Below are positions 33,720 to 42,117 of a stretch of DNA of 64,000 bases, piece by piece. This DNA is from an uncultured Acidimicrobiales bacterium (GTDB taxonomy: Bacteria > Actinomycetota > Acidimicrobiia > Acidimicrobiales > SHLQ01). Below the pieces are notes generated by a model. It saw nothing but the letters and a program-made list of their open reading frames with translations, did no database searches and was not told the DNA's origin. The position numbers and the translations under genes were made by a program. The first letter of the stretch is position 1, and each line of letters begins with the position of its first letter. The stretch covers positions 1 to 64,000 of the forward strand of contig CAKZVC010000025.1 of assembly GCA_937922235.1 (NCBI GenBank). The letters run 5' to 3'.

Positions 33720-34058
33720 TTACTTCGCAGCTGCAGAGTCCCAGTAACCGCGCTGAAAGGCGATCTTCCCATCCAGGATGTGGAAGAACCCGCATCCACG
33801 AAGCCCGATGGGGTCCGACCACTCGATGATCGCCCACTCGCCATCCTCGAACAGGTTCTCCACCACGCAGGTCATCGATTGGCGAGCAAAATCGTCCTCG
33901 AACATCTGCTGGATTGCCTCACGTCCGACGACAGGCTCAAGCACCACCTGATGGTTGACCGCATCGTCGTGATACAGCGCCACAACTGCGTCAGCATCGG
34001 CGGCGTTAAACGCCGATACCCAAGCTCGGAGGACATCTTTGGGCCGAGGTGAATTCAT
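33720..34058 (-). CDS. SnoaL-like / NTF2-like protein
   Basis: The 112-residue protein has the short SnoaL-like fold. An N-terminal helix (VLRAWVSAFNAADADAVVALYHDDAVNHQ) leads into strands with VVGREAIQQMFEDDF and a terminal GKIAFQRGYWD strand. These small proteins are isomerases, hydrolases or ligand binders, and the family does not reveal the reaction. ATG 34058 is preferred over the upstream in-frame codon at 34073. It is followed on the same strand by nothing closely linked. Confidence 0.75.
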   Translation of the reverse strand: MNSPRPKDVLRAWVSAFNAADADAVVALYHDDAVNHQVVLEPVVGREAIQQMFEDDFARQSMTCVVENLFEDGEWAIIEWSDPIGLRGCGFFHILDGKIAFQRGYWDSAAAK

Positions 34059-34151
34059 CGCCAATGCTCGCACAGTCTTTGGTCGTGCCCGCGACGTCAG
34101 TGATTCTCGTCAATAGAGGTGTCTACTCGAGCGGCTCTTCAGCACGCACCG

Positions 34152-34928
34152 CTAGCTCTTCTTCCGAGAGAACCGGGCGCCGCTCCCGATGTAGTCCTCT
34201 GAGTGGTTCTTGTGCTGCTCCTCGTCGACGGCGATTTGGCGAAGCATGTCTCCGACGGTTGCATGGAAGCCATAGTCGCCTCGATAGGCCGACTCCCATG
34301 GGGTTTCGTCGAACTCAGGGTGCTCAGCGACGAAGAGGGCGTATTGCCGCATGGCGTGATCTTCGAAGTCGCTGTTGAGTCGGTACGACCATTCTGGCTT
34401 CACTACGAAGAGCAGCCATGACAGTTGGTAATACAGGAACGAAAGGATCTGCGGAAACACCCGGTCGAAGAACCAGCGGCGCTTGTAGCCCTTGGCTTCG
34501 AGAAACTCTTCCATGATCAACAGGTGCCAGAACTCGTTGTCCTGCTCATCGCGAGCGAGGTTCACTCGGTCCTGAATGCTGCGGCTGAACGAGTGGTCGC
34601 GGTGGTTCTGCGTCTGTGCAATGTGGCCAACGTGTTCCCACGCCATGTACGGGACGCGGGCGACCAGCTCAACAAAGGCGAAGAACTCGAAGCTGCGGCC
34701 TTGAGGGAATACGTTGTTCGCAGTCCAAAAGAGCGTTCGCGCTGGGACGCCGTATCGATAGGTCGGCGTGTTGAGGAAGCGCTCCTGTTCAATCCTGAGT
34801 TCGGCCGGACTCAGCGGCATGCTGAAACAAGACTGGTAGGTGTTGGGCTGTGCGGGTCGCCCAGTGATGTCTGGCTTTGCGTCGTCCTCAAGGATCTCGA
34901 TGGCTGCCGATGCGGTTTCAATTGTCAT
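34152..34928 (-). CDS. Alternative oxidase-like diiron protein
   Basis: The 258-residue protein aligns with the alternative oxidase family (PF01786). The six expected diiron ligands can be placed: E87 (FVELVARVPY), E132 and H135 (EFWH), E189 (DFEDHAMRQY), and E236 and H239 (VDEEQHKNH). Hydrophobic helices (FVELVARVPYMAWEHV, ILSFLYYQLSWLLFVV) suit a membrane-surface protein. Alternative oxidases pass electrons from quinol to oxygen without pumping protons and tolerate sulfide and cyanide. The nominal upstream start (34955) is a TTG, so ATG 34928 is preferred. A different diiron oxygenase activity is possible, because bacterial members of this branch are little studied. Confidence 0.72.
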   Translation of the reverse strand: MTIETASAAIEILEDDAKPDITGRPAQPNTYQSCFSMPLSPAELRIEQERFLNTPTYRYGVPARTLFWTANNVFPQGRSFEFFAFVELVARVPYMAWEHVGHIAQTQNHRDHSFSRSIQDRVNLARDEQDNEFWHLLIMEEFLEAKGYKRRWFFDRVFPQILSFLYYQLSWLLFVVKPEWSYRLNSDFEDHAMRQYALFVAEHPEFDETPWESAYRGDYGFHATVGDMLRQIAVDEEQHKNHSEDYIGSGARFSRKKS

Positions 34929-35072
34929 GGACCCATCGTCATGGGAAACGGTCAAGTTCCACAGGGACCTTTGTCCCGACTACGCCAAGCGACAGAGAAC
35001 TATCGACGTTCCTCGCTGGGGTTCTTCGGCTCCGGTTACTATCGAAATTGCCCCCAAGGGCGGAGAGCTCGG

Positions 35073-35663
35073 ATGGCTGACAAGACACCGGCTGAGAAAG
35101 CCAAATTCGAATACCGCGTGTGGGGCAAGCAAAAGAAGGCCCGCAAGCTTCTCGACTCCATCGGCGAAGACAAGACCGACGAGACGATCGAAGACTGTTA
35201 TTTCCTTGGCGACGACCAGGACTGGAATGCGAAGGTTCGCGACAGCACGCTGAAGATCAAGCAGCTCGTAGCTGAGGAGAAGGGTTTCGAGCAGTGGACG
35301 TCGCAGCTCCACCACGAAAGCGACTCAACGCCCGCTCCTTTCGATGAGCTGTTCGACGATCTGCACCTCGACCGGTTGAACCGTGGCAAGTCGTTCAGCA
35401 TCAAGAAAGCAGTAAAGGGTCTCGACGACGACCATGACGCCCGTCCGGTCTTCGTGACGAAGCACCGCGTTCGGTACCGCGTCGGTTCGGTCCGCGCGGA
35501 GGTCACCGAGATCATCATCAAAGACACGGGTGACGAGCTTCAGACGATCGCCATAGTCGGCGACGATTTGGACGAGCTCGTGGCGCTCCGAAAGAAGCTC
35601 GGCCTCAAAGGCTCCGACAACGTCGCCGTCCACGTCGCTATCGATGCTGCAGTCGAGGAATAA
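35073..35663 (+). CDS. CYTH-like hypothetical protein
   Basis: A 196-residue soluble protein. KFEYRVWGKQ at the start, IEDCYFLGDDQDWNAKVRDSTLKIKQLV in the middle, and charged strands RVRYRVGSVRAEVTEIIIKDTGDELQTIAI recall the CYTH (triphosphate tunnel) fold, in which alternating charged strands bind polyphosphates; the match is tentative. The open frame extends far upstream, but that part overlaps the divergent diiron gene. ATG 35073 has GGAGAG before it. It is followed by a 33-bp palindromic repeat. Confidence 0.6.
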   Translation: MADKTPAEKAKFEYRVWGKQKKARKLLDSIGEDKTDETIEDCYFLGDDQDWNAKVRDSTLKIKQLVAEEKGFEQWTSQLHHESDSTPAPFDELFDDLHLDRLNRGKSFSIKKAVKGLDDDHDARPVFVTKHRVRYRVGSVRAEVTEIIIKDTGDELQTIAIVGDDLDELVALRKKLGLKGSDNVAVHVAIDAAVEE

Positions 35664-35714
35664 GTCTTCCAATTCGGAGAGTCCGCGCACCATCAGGCAG
35701 ATTGGTGGAGCTGA

Positions 35715-35747
35715 GTGGCGGATTAGGGACAGTCCCTCATTCGCCAC
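35715..35747. repeat. 33-bp palindromic repeat, copy 1
   Basis: A near-perfect palindrome (ends GTGGCG and CGCCAC, core GGGACAGTCCC) in the gap before the BASS symporter gene. This copy has two mismatches in its right arm (CTCATTCG). Four more copies occur in the window. Confidence 0.9.
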
Positions 35748-35765
35748 AGCGGTGTGGGGGAAGTA

Positions 35766-36629
35766 ATGGAATCGGGCGTCCTTTCTGACGTGCTGCTACC
35801 GCTAGCGATCGTGTTGATCATGATCTCGATGGGCATGACGCTCACCGGTGAGGACTTTCGCCGATTGCAGGGACAGAAGAAGGCGGTCGGCGTCGGGCTC
35901 TTCTGCCAGCTAGTCGTGCTGCCAGCGCTTGGCTTTCTCATCGCCTGGATCTTTGGGCTCGCCACGGTGTTTGCCCTCGGTATGGTGCTGCTTGTTGCCA
36001 GCCCTGGTGGGTCGACATCGAACCTCATCGTCCACGTCAGCGATGCTGACCGTGCGCTGTCACTCACCTTGACGGCACTCTCGAACATTGCAGTGTTCGT
36101 GAGCATGCCGCTGCTCATCGGACTCGGCCAGCGCGCCTTCGGCGACCTCGACGGCGATGCGGCAGTGCCGGTCGTCGACCTGATCGTCCAGATCGCGGCG
36201 CTCACGGTTGTTCCGATTGCGATCGGCATGTTCGTGCGAGCTCGCAATCCGAACTTCGCTATCAATGTGGAAGAAGCGGCGAAGCGAATAGCAACGATTG
36301 TGTTCTTTGCCATCATCATCCTCCTTGTCATCCAGAATTGGGGGACCATCGTCGACGAGGTGCCCGAGTTCGGTCCGGCGTTTGTCGCACTGAACGCGGT
36401 GGCGCTAGCTGCGGGCTGGTTCATCGCAAACGCGGCTGGGCTGAACAGCCGTGAAGCGACGACCGTCGCCATCGAGACGGGAATCCAGAACTCGACCCTG
36501 TCGATTGCGGTTGCGCTTTCGGTGTTCAACTCCGACGACCTCGCCATCGTTCCCGGCCTCTACGGATTGTGGATGCTGTTCACGGGCTTCGGGTTCGCCT
36601 ACTTCATGAAGGCTCGCAACCAGGCGTAG
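35766..36629 (+). CDS. BASS (bile acid:sodium symporter) family transporter
   Basis: A 287-residue inner-membrane protein with nine to ten helices of the SBF/BASS family (PF01758). Typical features are MISMGMTLTGEDFRRL after the first helix, LLVASPGGSTSNLIVHVSDAD in the substrate region and the ETGIQNSTLSIAVAL helix-break motif. Members import organic acids, sterol acids or other anions with sodium; the substrate here is unknown. ATG 35766 has GGGGGAAG as ribosome site and is preferred over GTG 35754. Confidence 0.88.
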   Translation: MESGVLSDVLLPLAIVLIMISMGMTLTGEDFRRLQGQKKAVGVGLFCQLVVLPALGFLIAWIFGLATVFALGMVLLVASPGGSTSNLIVHVSDADRALSLTLTALSNIAVFVSMPLLIGLGQRAFGDLDGDAAVPVVDLIVQIAALTVVPIAIGMFVRARNPNFAINVEEAAKRIATIVFFAIIILLVIQNWGTIVDEVPEFGPAFVALNAVALAAGWFIANAAGLNSREATTVAIETGIQNSTLSIAVALSVFNSDDLAIVPGLYGLWMLFTGFGFAYFMKARNQA

Positions 36630-36704
36630 AACGTCGCCAGCTTTTCGAGTGGCGGCGGTCACAAGTACGGTGCAAGCGGCTGCAGTACAAAGGGGTACGT
36701 CGCA

Positions 36705-38096
36705 ATGTCAGTTACTGATGAGACCGGGTCGACTTGCTGTGGGCCGGGCTATGCCAGCCCGGGCGATGCGATTCTGGCCGACCGCGAGAAGCTGCTCTAC
36801 ACGGTGGCGTTGTACACCGGCACGGGCATCCAGAAGCCCGACTACTTGGCGACGATCGATGCCGACCCGGAGAGCCCCACCTACTCCCAGGTGATCCATC
36901 GCCTCGAGATGCCCGGCATCGGTGATGAGCTCCATCACACTGGGTGGAACGCGTGCTCGTCGTGCCATGACGATGCGTCGATGAGTCGCAAGTATCTCCT
37001 GCTGCCTGGGGTTCGTTCAAACAACATCTACGTCGTCGACACCGCAACCGATGCAAAGGCGCCGTCGCTGCACAAAGTCATCGACGGCGACGAGATAAAA
37101 GAGAAGACGAACCTGTCCGGTCCGCACACGATCCACTGCTTGGGTTCGGAGATCATCATCTCGTTCCTTGGCGATGCTCAGGGCGAAGCGCCCGGCGGGT
37201 ACTTGCACGTCAACGAAGACTTCGAGATCGTGGGTCGGTGGGAGAACTCGATGGGCGACATTCCGTTCGGCTACGACTTCTGGTACCAGCCTCGACACAA
37301 CGTGATGATCAGTTCGGAATGGGCTGCGCCAAACACGTTCATGCCCGGCTTCGACCTCGAAGAGGTCGGCCACCTCAAGTACGGGCGGCGCTTGCATGTG
37401 TGGGATTTCGAAAAGCGCGAGCCAGTGCAGACCATGTACCTCGGCGAGGACGGGCTGCTTCCGCTCGAGGTCAAGTTCCACCACAACCCTGACAGCACTC
37501 ACGGGTTTTGTTGCGCAGCGTTGAGCTCGAACGTCATCCACTTCTGGAAAGACGATGACGACAGTGAAACCGGCGTGGGCGAGTGGAAGTGGGAGAAGAC
37601 GGTCGACGTCGAAAACGAACTGCACCCCGAGTGGCCCATCCCGCTTCCCGGTGTGATGTCGGCGTTGCTGGTCTCGATGGACGACAAGTACCTGTACGTG
37701 AACAACTGGCTGCACGGCGACATGCGCCAGTACGACATCACCGACCCGCACAACCCAGTGCTGACCGGTCAGGTGTTTATGGGTGGTCTGCTTGGCAAGG
37801 CCCCGGTCGTGAACGGGGCTGAGGTCGCCGGCGGTCCGCAAATGTTCCAGTTGTCGCTCGACGGCAAACGCCTCTACGTCACGACTTCGCTGTTCTCGAC
37901 CTGGGACAACCAGTTCTACCCTGAGATCCGCACCAAAGGCGGCGTGATGGTGATGATCGATTGCGACGTCGAGAACGGGGGTATGACCATCAACGAAGAC
38001 TTCATCGTCGACTTCGGTCAGGAACCCAACGGTCCAAGCCGCTGCCACGAGACCCGCTATCCCGGTGGCGACTGCACGAGCGACATCTGGCTCTAA
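36705..38096 (+). CDS. Selenium-binding protein 56 family, probable methanethiol oxidase
   Basis: A 463-residue beta-propeller protein of the SBP56 family (PF05694). The N-terminal CCGPGYASPGDAI and the metal/thiol motif C84-S-S-C87 in WNACSSCHDD are conserved, with histidine motifs GPHTIHCLG, FHHNPDSTHGFC and the terminal CHETRYPGGDCTSDIWL. Characterised members oxidise methanethiol to formaldehyde, hydrogen sulfide and peroxide. No signal peptide is present, unlike the periplasmic Hyphomicrobium enzyme, and no copper chaperone gene is adjacent. It is tightly coupled (TAATG) to a 2Fe-2S ferredoxin, suggesting electron transfer. A good ribosome site (AAGGGG) precedes it. Confidence 0.87.
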   Translation: MSVTDETGSTCCGPGYASPGDAILADREKLLYTVALYTGTGIQKPDYLATIDADPESPTYSQVIHRLEMPGIGDELHHTGWNACSSCHDDASMSRKYLLLPGVRSNNIYVVDTATDAKAPSLHKVIDGDEIKEKTNLSGPHTIHCLGSEIIISFLGDAQGEAPGGYLHVNEDFEIVGRWENSMGDIPFGYDFWYQPRHNVMISSEWAAPNTFMPGFDLEEVGHLKYGRRLHVWDFEKREPVQTMYLGEDGLLPLEVKFHHNPDSTHGFCCAALSSNVIHFWKDDDDSETGVGEWKWEKTVDVENELHPEWPIPLPGVMSALLVSMDDKYLYVNNWLHGDMRQYDITDPHNPVLTGQVFMGGLLGKAPVVNGAEVAGGPQMFQLSLDGKRLYVTTSLFSTWDNQFYPEIRTKGGVMVMIDCDVENGGMTINEDFIVDFGQEPNGPSRCHETRYPGGDCTSDIWL

Positions 38097-38464
38097 TGGC
38101 GACCTGGAACATCACTGTGGCCAATCAAGGCGGGGCCACGTTTACCGTCGACGCTGAGCGGCCGCTGCTCGACACGCTCGAAGAACATGGCGTCGACCTT
38201 CCCTATGGCTGTCGCTATGGCGGCTGCATCACGTGTGCTGCAAAGGTCACCGCCGGCGAAGTCGACCAGTCAGAGCAGGTTGCGCTCAACAACCGTCAAC
38301 TCAACAACGGATACGCCGTGCTGTGCGTGGCTCGACCTCTGTCGGACTGCACACTCGACGTCGGCGTCGACAGCCACGACAAGCTCTATCGCAACCCGTT
38401 CCTCGACCCGCTCGAGCCGCACGAGCTCAAGCCCGATATCGCGCAGGAGAACCCCAATGGCTGA
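38096..38464 (+). CDS. Plant-type 2Fe-2S ferredoxin
   Basis: The 122-residue protein has the C-x4-C-x2-C...C pattern of plant-type ferredoxins (C39, C44, C47, C77) in PYGCRYGGCITCAAK and AVLCVARP. It starts on the last base of the preceding gene's stop (TAATG) and overlaps the next gene by eight bases, so all three are translationally coupled. It probably shuttles electrons for one of these partners; coupling to the SBP56 protein is unusual. About 35 residues after the domain form an acidic, proline-rich tail. Confidence 0.9.
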   Translation: MATWNITVANQGGATFTVDAERPLLDTLEEHGVDLPYGCRYGGCITCAAKVTAGEVDQSEQVALNNRQLNNGYAVLCVARPLSDCTLDVGVDSHDKLYRNPFLDPLEPHELKPDIAQENPNG

Positions 38465-38972
38465 ATCCGATCTTGAGATCGCCGAAGAGATCGAACATCG
38501 CTACCACTACGACCAGGACTACTTGGCCGAGATCCTCCGATCGGTCAAGACGATTGCGATGGTTGGGGCCAGCGCAGACAAGACCAAGTTCAGCTACGGC
38601 GTGCTCCGCCAGCTGAGCGAGATCGGCTACGACATCATCCCGGTCACACCGAACCCGAAGACGACCGAGATCCGAGGCCTGAAGGTCTATCGGTCGCTCG
38701 CCGAAATCGACCGCCCCGTCGACATGGTCGACGTCTTCCGCCCGAAGGAAGAATTCTACGGAATGGCCGAGCAGGCAATAGCAATCGGCGCCAAGGTGCT
38801 GTGGGGCCAGATTGCGGTCTACGACGATGAGGCCGCAGCGCTCGCCGAAGCCGCCGGACTGAAAGTCGTCATGGACCGCTGTCCGAAGATCGAGTTGTTC
38901 CGCCCGTTCTGGAAGCCTCGCCTCGACCTCGACTTGAACCTTCCCGACAAACCGGGCGCTCCGCTGACATAG
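38457..38972 (+). CDS. CoA-binding domain protein
   Basis: A 171-residue protein of the CoA-binding_2 type (PF13380) with a Rossmann-like fold: TIAMVGASADKTKFSYGVLRQLSEIGYDIIPVTPNP, then DMVDVFRPKEE, VLWGQIAVYDDEAAALAEAAGLKVVMDRCPKIE. Similar small proteins, such as YccU/HcgD-like, bind CoA but have no settled role. The N-terminal 25 residues are acidic and helical. It overlaps the ferredoxin gene and completes the SBP56 operon. Confidence 0.85.
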   Translation: MAESDLEIAEEIEHRYHYDQDYLAEILRSVKTIAMVGASADKTKFSYGVLRQLSEIGYDIIPVTPNPKTTEIRGLKVYRSLAEIDRPVDMVDVFRPKEEFYGMAEQAIAIGAKVLWGQIAVYDDEAAALAEAAGLKVVMDRCPKIELFRPFWKPRLDLDLNLPDKPGAPLT

Positions 38973-39040
38973 CTCAGCGTGGGCAGACCTCAAGCGGTCG
39001 TGCTCGCTACCCTGGGCGTCTGCCATCAAGGGGGAACGCC

Positions 39041-41323
39041 ATGACCGCAACCGAAGGATCGATTCTCGGAAACGCCGTACTGCGCCGCGAAGACCCGACG
39101 CTGCTGCGTGGCACCGAGCAGTATCTCGACGACCTCACCGCCGAGGGCATGGTGCACGTCCACTTCGTGCGGTCCACGATTGCGCACGGCACGCTCGTCG
39201 ATGTCGACATCTCCGAAGCGGAAGGGATGCCTGGAGTTGTCGGTGTGTACTCCGCATCGAACACCGATCTTGGGTCGATGCCGTACGGGTTCGGCCACCC
39301 TGGGTTTGGACGGCCACTCTTCGCCGCCGATCGGGTCCGTCAGGTCGGCGACATCGTCGCTGCCGTCGTGGCCGAGACGCGCGATCAGGCGGTTGACGCT
39401 GCCGAGGCGATCTTCATCGACTACGACGATCTTCCCGTCGTGATCGATATGCGGACCGCTGCCGACCCCGGAACCGAGCTCCTGTTCCCCGAGACCGAAA
39501 CCAACGTGTGCTTCCACACCGAGCTCGGCGACGATGATGCACTCGAAGGCGCCGACAAGGTCGTGCAGCTCACGATCGAAAGCCAGCGGCTTGCCGGTGT
39601 GCCGATTGAACCGAACGGTGCGTTCGCCATCCCGACCCCAGGTCAGATGATGGTGTGGCTTCCGAGTCAGAACCCGCAGGCGATCGCTGGGCAGCTCTCG
39701 GGTCTCGTCGGGATCGACATGCCCGAGCTCCGTGTTGCGACACCAAAGGCCATGGGCGGTGGGTTCGGTTCCAAGGCCGGGCTCTACGCCGAGCACGTGA
39801 TCACCACGAGCCTGGCCAAGCTGCTCGATCGACCCGTGAAGTGGATCGAGAGCCGTAGCGAGAACATGGTCTCGATGGTTCACGGACGGGCCATGGTGCT
39901 CGATGCATCGATGGGGTTCGATGCCGAGGGCAACATCACCGGACTACACGTGCACGCGATTGCCGACACGGGTTGCTACCCGGTCGTGGGTGCCGTGCTG
40001 ACCACGTTCACCCAGATCATGATCCAGGGCGTCTACAACATTCCCAAGCTTCGGTACACCGCCGATTCGGTTGTGACGAACACGACCCCGGTCGGGGCCT
40101 ACCGCGGCGCTGGCCGTCCAGAAGCCACCCAGATGCTCGAACGCCTTCTCGACGTAGCCGCAAATGAGCTCGGCATCGATGCGGTCGAGCTCCGGCGCAG
40201 AAACTTCATCTCGCCTGACGCGTTCCCGTTCACCACCCACTCGGGTGCCAACTACGACAACGGCGAATACGCCATGAGCCTCGACGCCGCACTGGCTGCC
40301 GCCGACGTGCCATCACTGCGAGCCGAGCAAGCGAGTCGCCGGGCAAGCGGTGCTGCCAAGCAACTCGGCATTGGCATCAGCACCTACGTCGAGGTCACCG
40401 CACCAGCTGGGCTGCATGTTGAGTACGGCAAGATCGAGATCACACCCGAGGGCAAAGTCATCGGCCGGGTCGGAACCAGCGCACACGGCCAAGGCCACAT
40501 CACGTCGTTCTCGATGATCATCTCCGACTGGCTCGGCGTGCCGATGGACGACATCACGATCCTTCAATCCGACACCGGTGAGGTGCCAAAGGGAGCGGGA
40601 ACCATGGGGTCGCGCTCGCTGCAGACCGCCGGCTCGGCCATGTACGTCGCATCCGAGACCGTGTTCCAGAAAGCACAGAAGCTCGCAGCGCACCTGCTCG
40701 AAGCCGCACCTGAAGACATCGTCAAAGCCGACGGCGGTCTCGGCGTCGCAGGCGTGCCCGCAAAGGTCGTCAGCTGGGCCGAGCTCTACGCTGCCGCCAA
40801 CGACGACTCGCAGCGGCCGGCCGACGTCGAGCCTGGGCTCGAGCACGAACTCGATTTTGATGGCAGTGATTCGACCTATCCATTTGGCTCGCACGTCTCG
40901 GTTGTCGAGGTCGATGTTGAGACCGGCGCGGTCGAGATGCTGCGCCACGTTGCGGTCGACGACGCCGGCCGAATTCTCAACCCGATGATCGTCACTGGCC
41001 AGCAGCACGGTGGCATTGCGCAGGGCGCGGCTCAGGCGTTGTTCGAAGGCATCCAATACGACGAGTGGGGGAACCCGGTCACGTCGAATCTGGCCGACTA
41101 CGCCATCCCGGCCGCTAGCGAGTTCATCTCGTTCGAGGCCTCGAACATGGAAACCCCGACGTTCCGTAACCCGCTCGGCGCCAAGGGCATCGGCGAGTCC
41201 GGAACAATCGGCTCAACACCGGCAATTCACAACGCCGTACTCGATGCAATCTCGCATCTCGGCGTCCGCCATATCGACATGCCACTCACCCCCCGCAAAG
41301 TCTGGGCGGCCATCAACTCCTAA
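39041..41323 (+). CDS. Molybdenum hydroxylase large subunit (xanthine dehydrogenase / CO dehydrogenase family)
   Basis: A 760-residue protein with the aldehyde oxidase a/b hammerhead domain (about 15-125) and the molybdopterin-binding domain. Landmarks are GGGFGSKAG, AYRGAGRPEATQML (the loop that in CO dehydrogenase carries AYRCSFR, so this is not a form I CO dehydrogenase), HGQGHITSF and the catalytic GAKGIGESGTIGS. It would hydroxylate an aldehyde or heterocycle. The FAD and 2Fe-2S subunits normally encoded beside it are absent; the nearby ferredoxin gene is of plant type, not of this family. AAGGGGG precedes the ATG. A palindromic repeat follows four bases after the stop. Confidence 0.88.
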   Translation: MTATEGSILGNAVLRREDPTLLRGTEQYLDDLTAEGMVHVHFVRSTIAHGTLVDVDISEAEGMPGVVGVYSASNTDLGSMPYGFGHPGFGRPLFAADRVRQVGDIVAAVVAETRDQAVDAAEAIFIDYDDLPVVIDMRTAADPGTELLFPETETNVCFHTELGDDDALEGADKVVQLTIESQRLAGVPIEPNGAFAIPTPGQMMVWLPSQNPQAIAGQLSGLVGIDMPELRVATPKAMGGGFGSKAGLYAEHVITTSLAKLLDRPVKWIESRSENMVSMVHGRAMVLDASMGFDAEGNITGLHVHAIADTGCYPVVGAVLTTFTQIMIQGVYNIPKLRYTADSVVTNTTPVGAYRGAGRPEATQMLERLLDVAANELGIDAVELRRRNFISPDAFPFTTHSGANYDNGEYAMSLDAALAAADVPSLRAEQASRRASGAAKQLGIGISTYVEVTAPAGLHVEYGKIEITPEGKVIGRVGTSAHGQGHITSFSMIISDWLGVPMDDITILQSDTGEVPKGAGTMGSRSLQTAGSAMYVASETVFQKAQKLAAHLLEAAPEDIVKADGGLGVAGVPAKVVSWAELYAAANDDSQRPADVEPGLEHELDFDGSDSTYPFGSHVSVVEVDVETGAVEMLRHVAVDDAGRILNPMIVTGQQHGGIAQGAAQALFEGIQYDEWGNPVTSNLADYAIPAASEFISFEASNMETPTFRNPLGAKGIGESGTIGSTPAIHNAVLDAISHLGVRHIDMPLTPRKVWAAINS

Positions 41324-41326
41324 CGA

Positions 41327-41359
41327 GTGGCGGATTAGGGACAGTCCCTAATCCGCCAC
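41327..41359. repeat. 33-bp palindromic repeat, copy 2
   Basis: A perfect palindrome but for the central base (core GGGACAGTCCC), three bases after the molybdenum hydroxylase stop and 14 bases from the convergent gene's stop. It can act as a shared terminator. Confidence 0.92.
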
Positions 41360-41372
41360 TCTCCTGAAGTTG

Positions 41373-41951
41373 CTAGGTGTTGTGTCGTGAACCCAACCGA
41401 CAGAGATAACCGACGACGCGAGCTCGAAGCGATTCACGCTTAACGGTGTCTTGGACCGTTTCGCGCACATCGTCTTGGAAGTGGTCGCCGTCAGCCCATC
41501 GTTGAAGATCCTCAGCCAGTTCAGCAAGCATTCGGTAGTCCATCGAAAGGCCGTGCTTGTCGACCGATCCGTCAGCAAGTCGTAGTCGGAGCTGTTGGTG
41601 GTCATAGGCGACCTTCGAAACGTCGTCTCGGGTGTAGGTGCGCGTCCGCGTTATCGTGCGGACTTCAAGGTCGTGAAAGGTCGCTCGAACGCCGAGCCAT
41701 GAGCGATGGCGAAGCAAGACGAACGCCATAAACGCCATCGGGGCCGCACCGAAAATAAGCTCGATGCTGTTTGCTGATATGTCGCCGCCGTCGAACCTGA
41801 TCCCGTCGAGAAACGGAGCAGTCCATACCACCATTGCTAGAGCAACCAGCAATGCGTTCACGCGGCGGCGCGAGTCCGGGACGTGCGAGAGCACAATCTC
41901 GTCATCCATGCCGCGCGGTTCGTGCGCGGCGTTGAGATCCACGCCGTACAT
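41373..41951 (-). CDS. Membrane protein with two helices and a cytoplasmic domain, unknown function
   Basis: The 192-residue protein has two hydrophobic helices (about residues 31-48 and 64-82) and a C-terminal soluble domain with a PH-like beta run (LGVRATFHDLEVRTITRTRTYTRDDVSKVAYDHQQLRLRLADG) and a terminal helix. Both flanks carry copies of the 33-bp repeat. No family was recognised. Confidence 0.7.
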   Translation of the reverse strand: MYGVDLNAAHEPRGMDDEIVLSHVPDSRRRVNALLVALAMVVWTAPFLDGIRFDGGDISANSIELIFGAAPMAFMAFVLLRHRSWLGVRATFHDLEVRTITRTRTYTRDDVSKVAYDHQQLRLRLADGSVDKHGLSMDYRMLAELAEDLQRWADGDHFQDDVRETVQDTVKRESLRARVVGYLCRLGSRHNT

Positions 41952-41974
41952 GTACCGATGATCGGATCTTCTGA

Positions 41975-42007
41975 GTGGCGAATTAGGGACTGTCCCTAAT
42001 CCGCCAC
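41975..42007. repeat. 33-bp palindromic repeat, copy 3
   Basis: The core is GGGACTGTCCC with one arm mismatch (GCGAAT versus ATCCGC). Unlike the other copies it lies between two divergent gene starts, so it cannot simply be a terminator. Confidence 0.92.
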
Positions 42008-42105
42008 TCTGCAGACAAACATGCGCACGACCGGCTGACCAGATGTCCGGACCAATCGGTTCGGCGAATTGAGGCCGGAGGTGTCCTTCAGGGAATGCAG
42101 GTTTC

Positions 42106-42111
42106 TACGGT
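42106..42111 (+). promoter_or_regulatory. -10 box TACGGT of leaderless siroheme operon
   Basis: TACGGT lies six bases before ATG 42118, with no ribosome site. Confidence 0.5.
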
Positions 42112-42117
42112 GCCTGC

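Noticed and set aside
34425-35072. N-terminal extension of the CYTH-like frame
   Set aside because: It overlaps the divergent diiron gene in antisense; the start at 35073 has its own ribosome site and a sensible N-terminus.
42008-42117. Cobalamin or other riboswitch upstream of the siroheme operon
   Set aside because: No B12-box-like conserved core was found, and the gene appears leaderless, leaving no room for an aptamer in its transcript.
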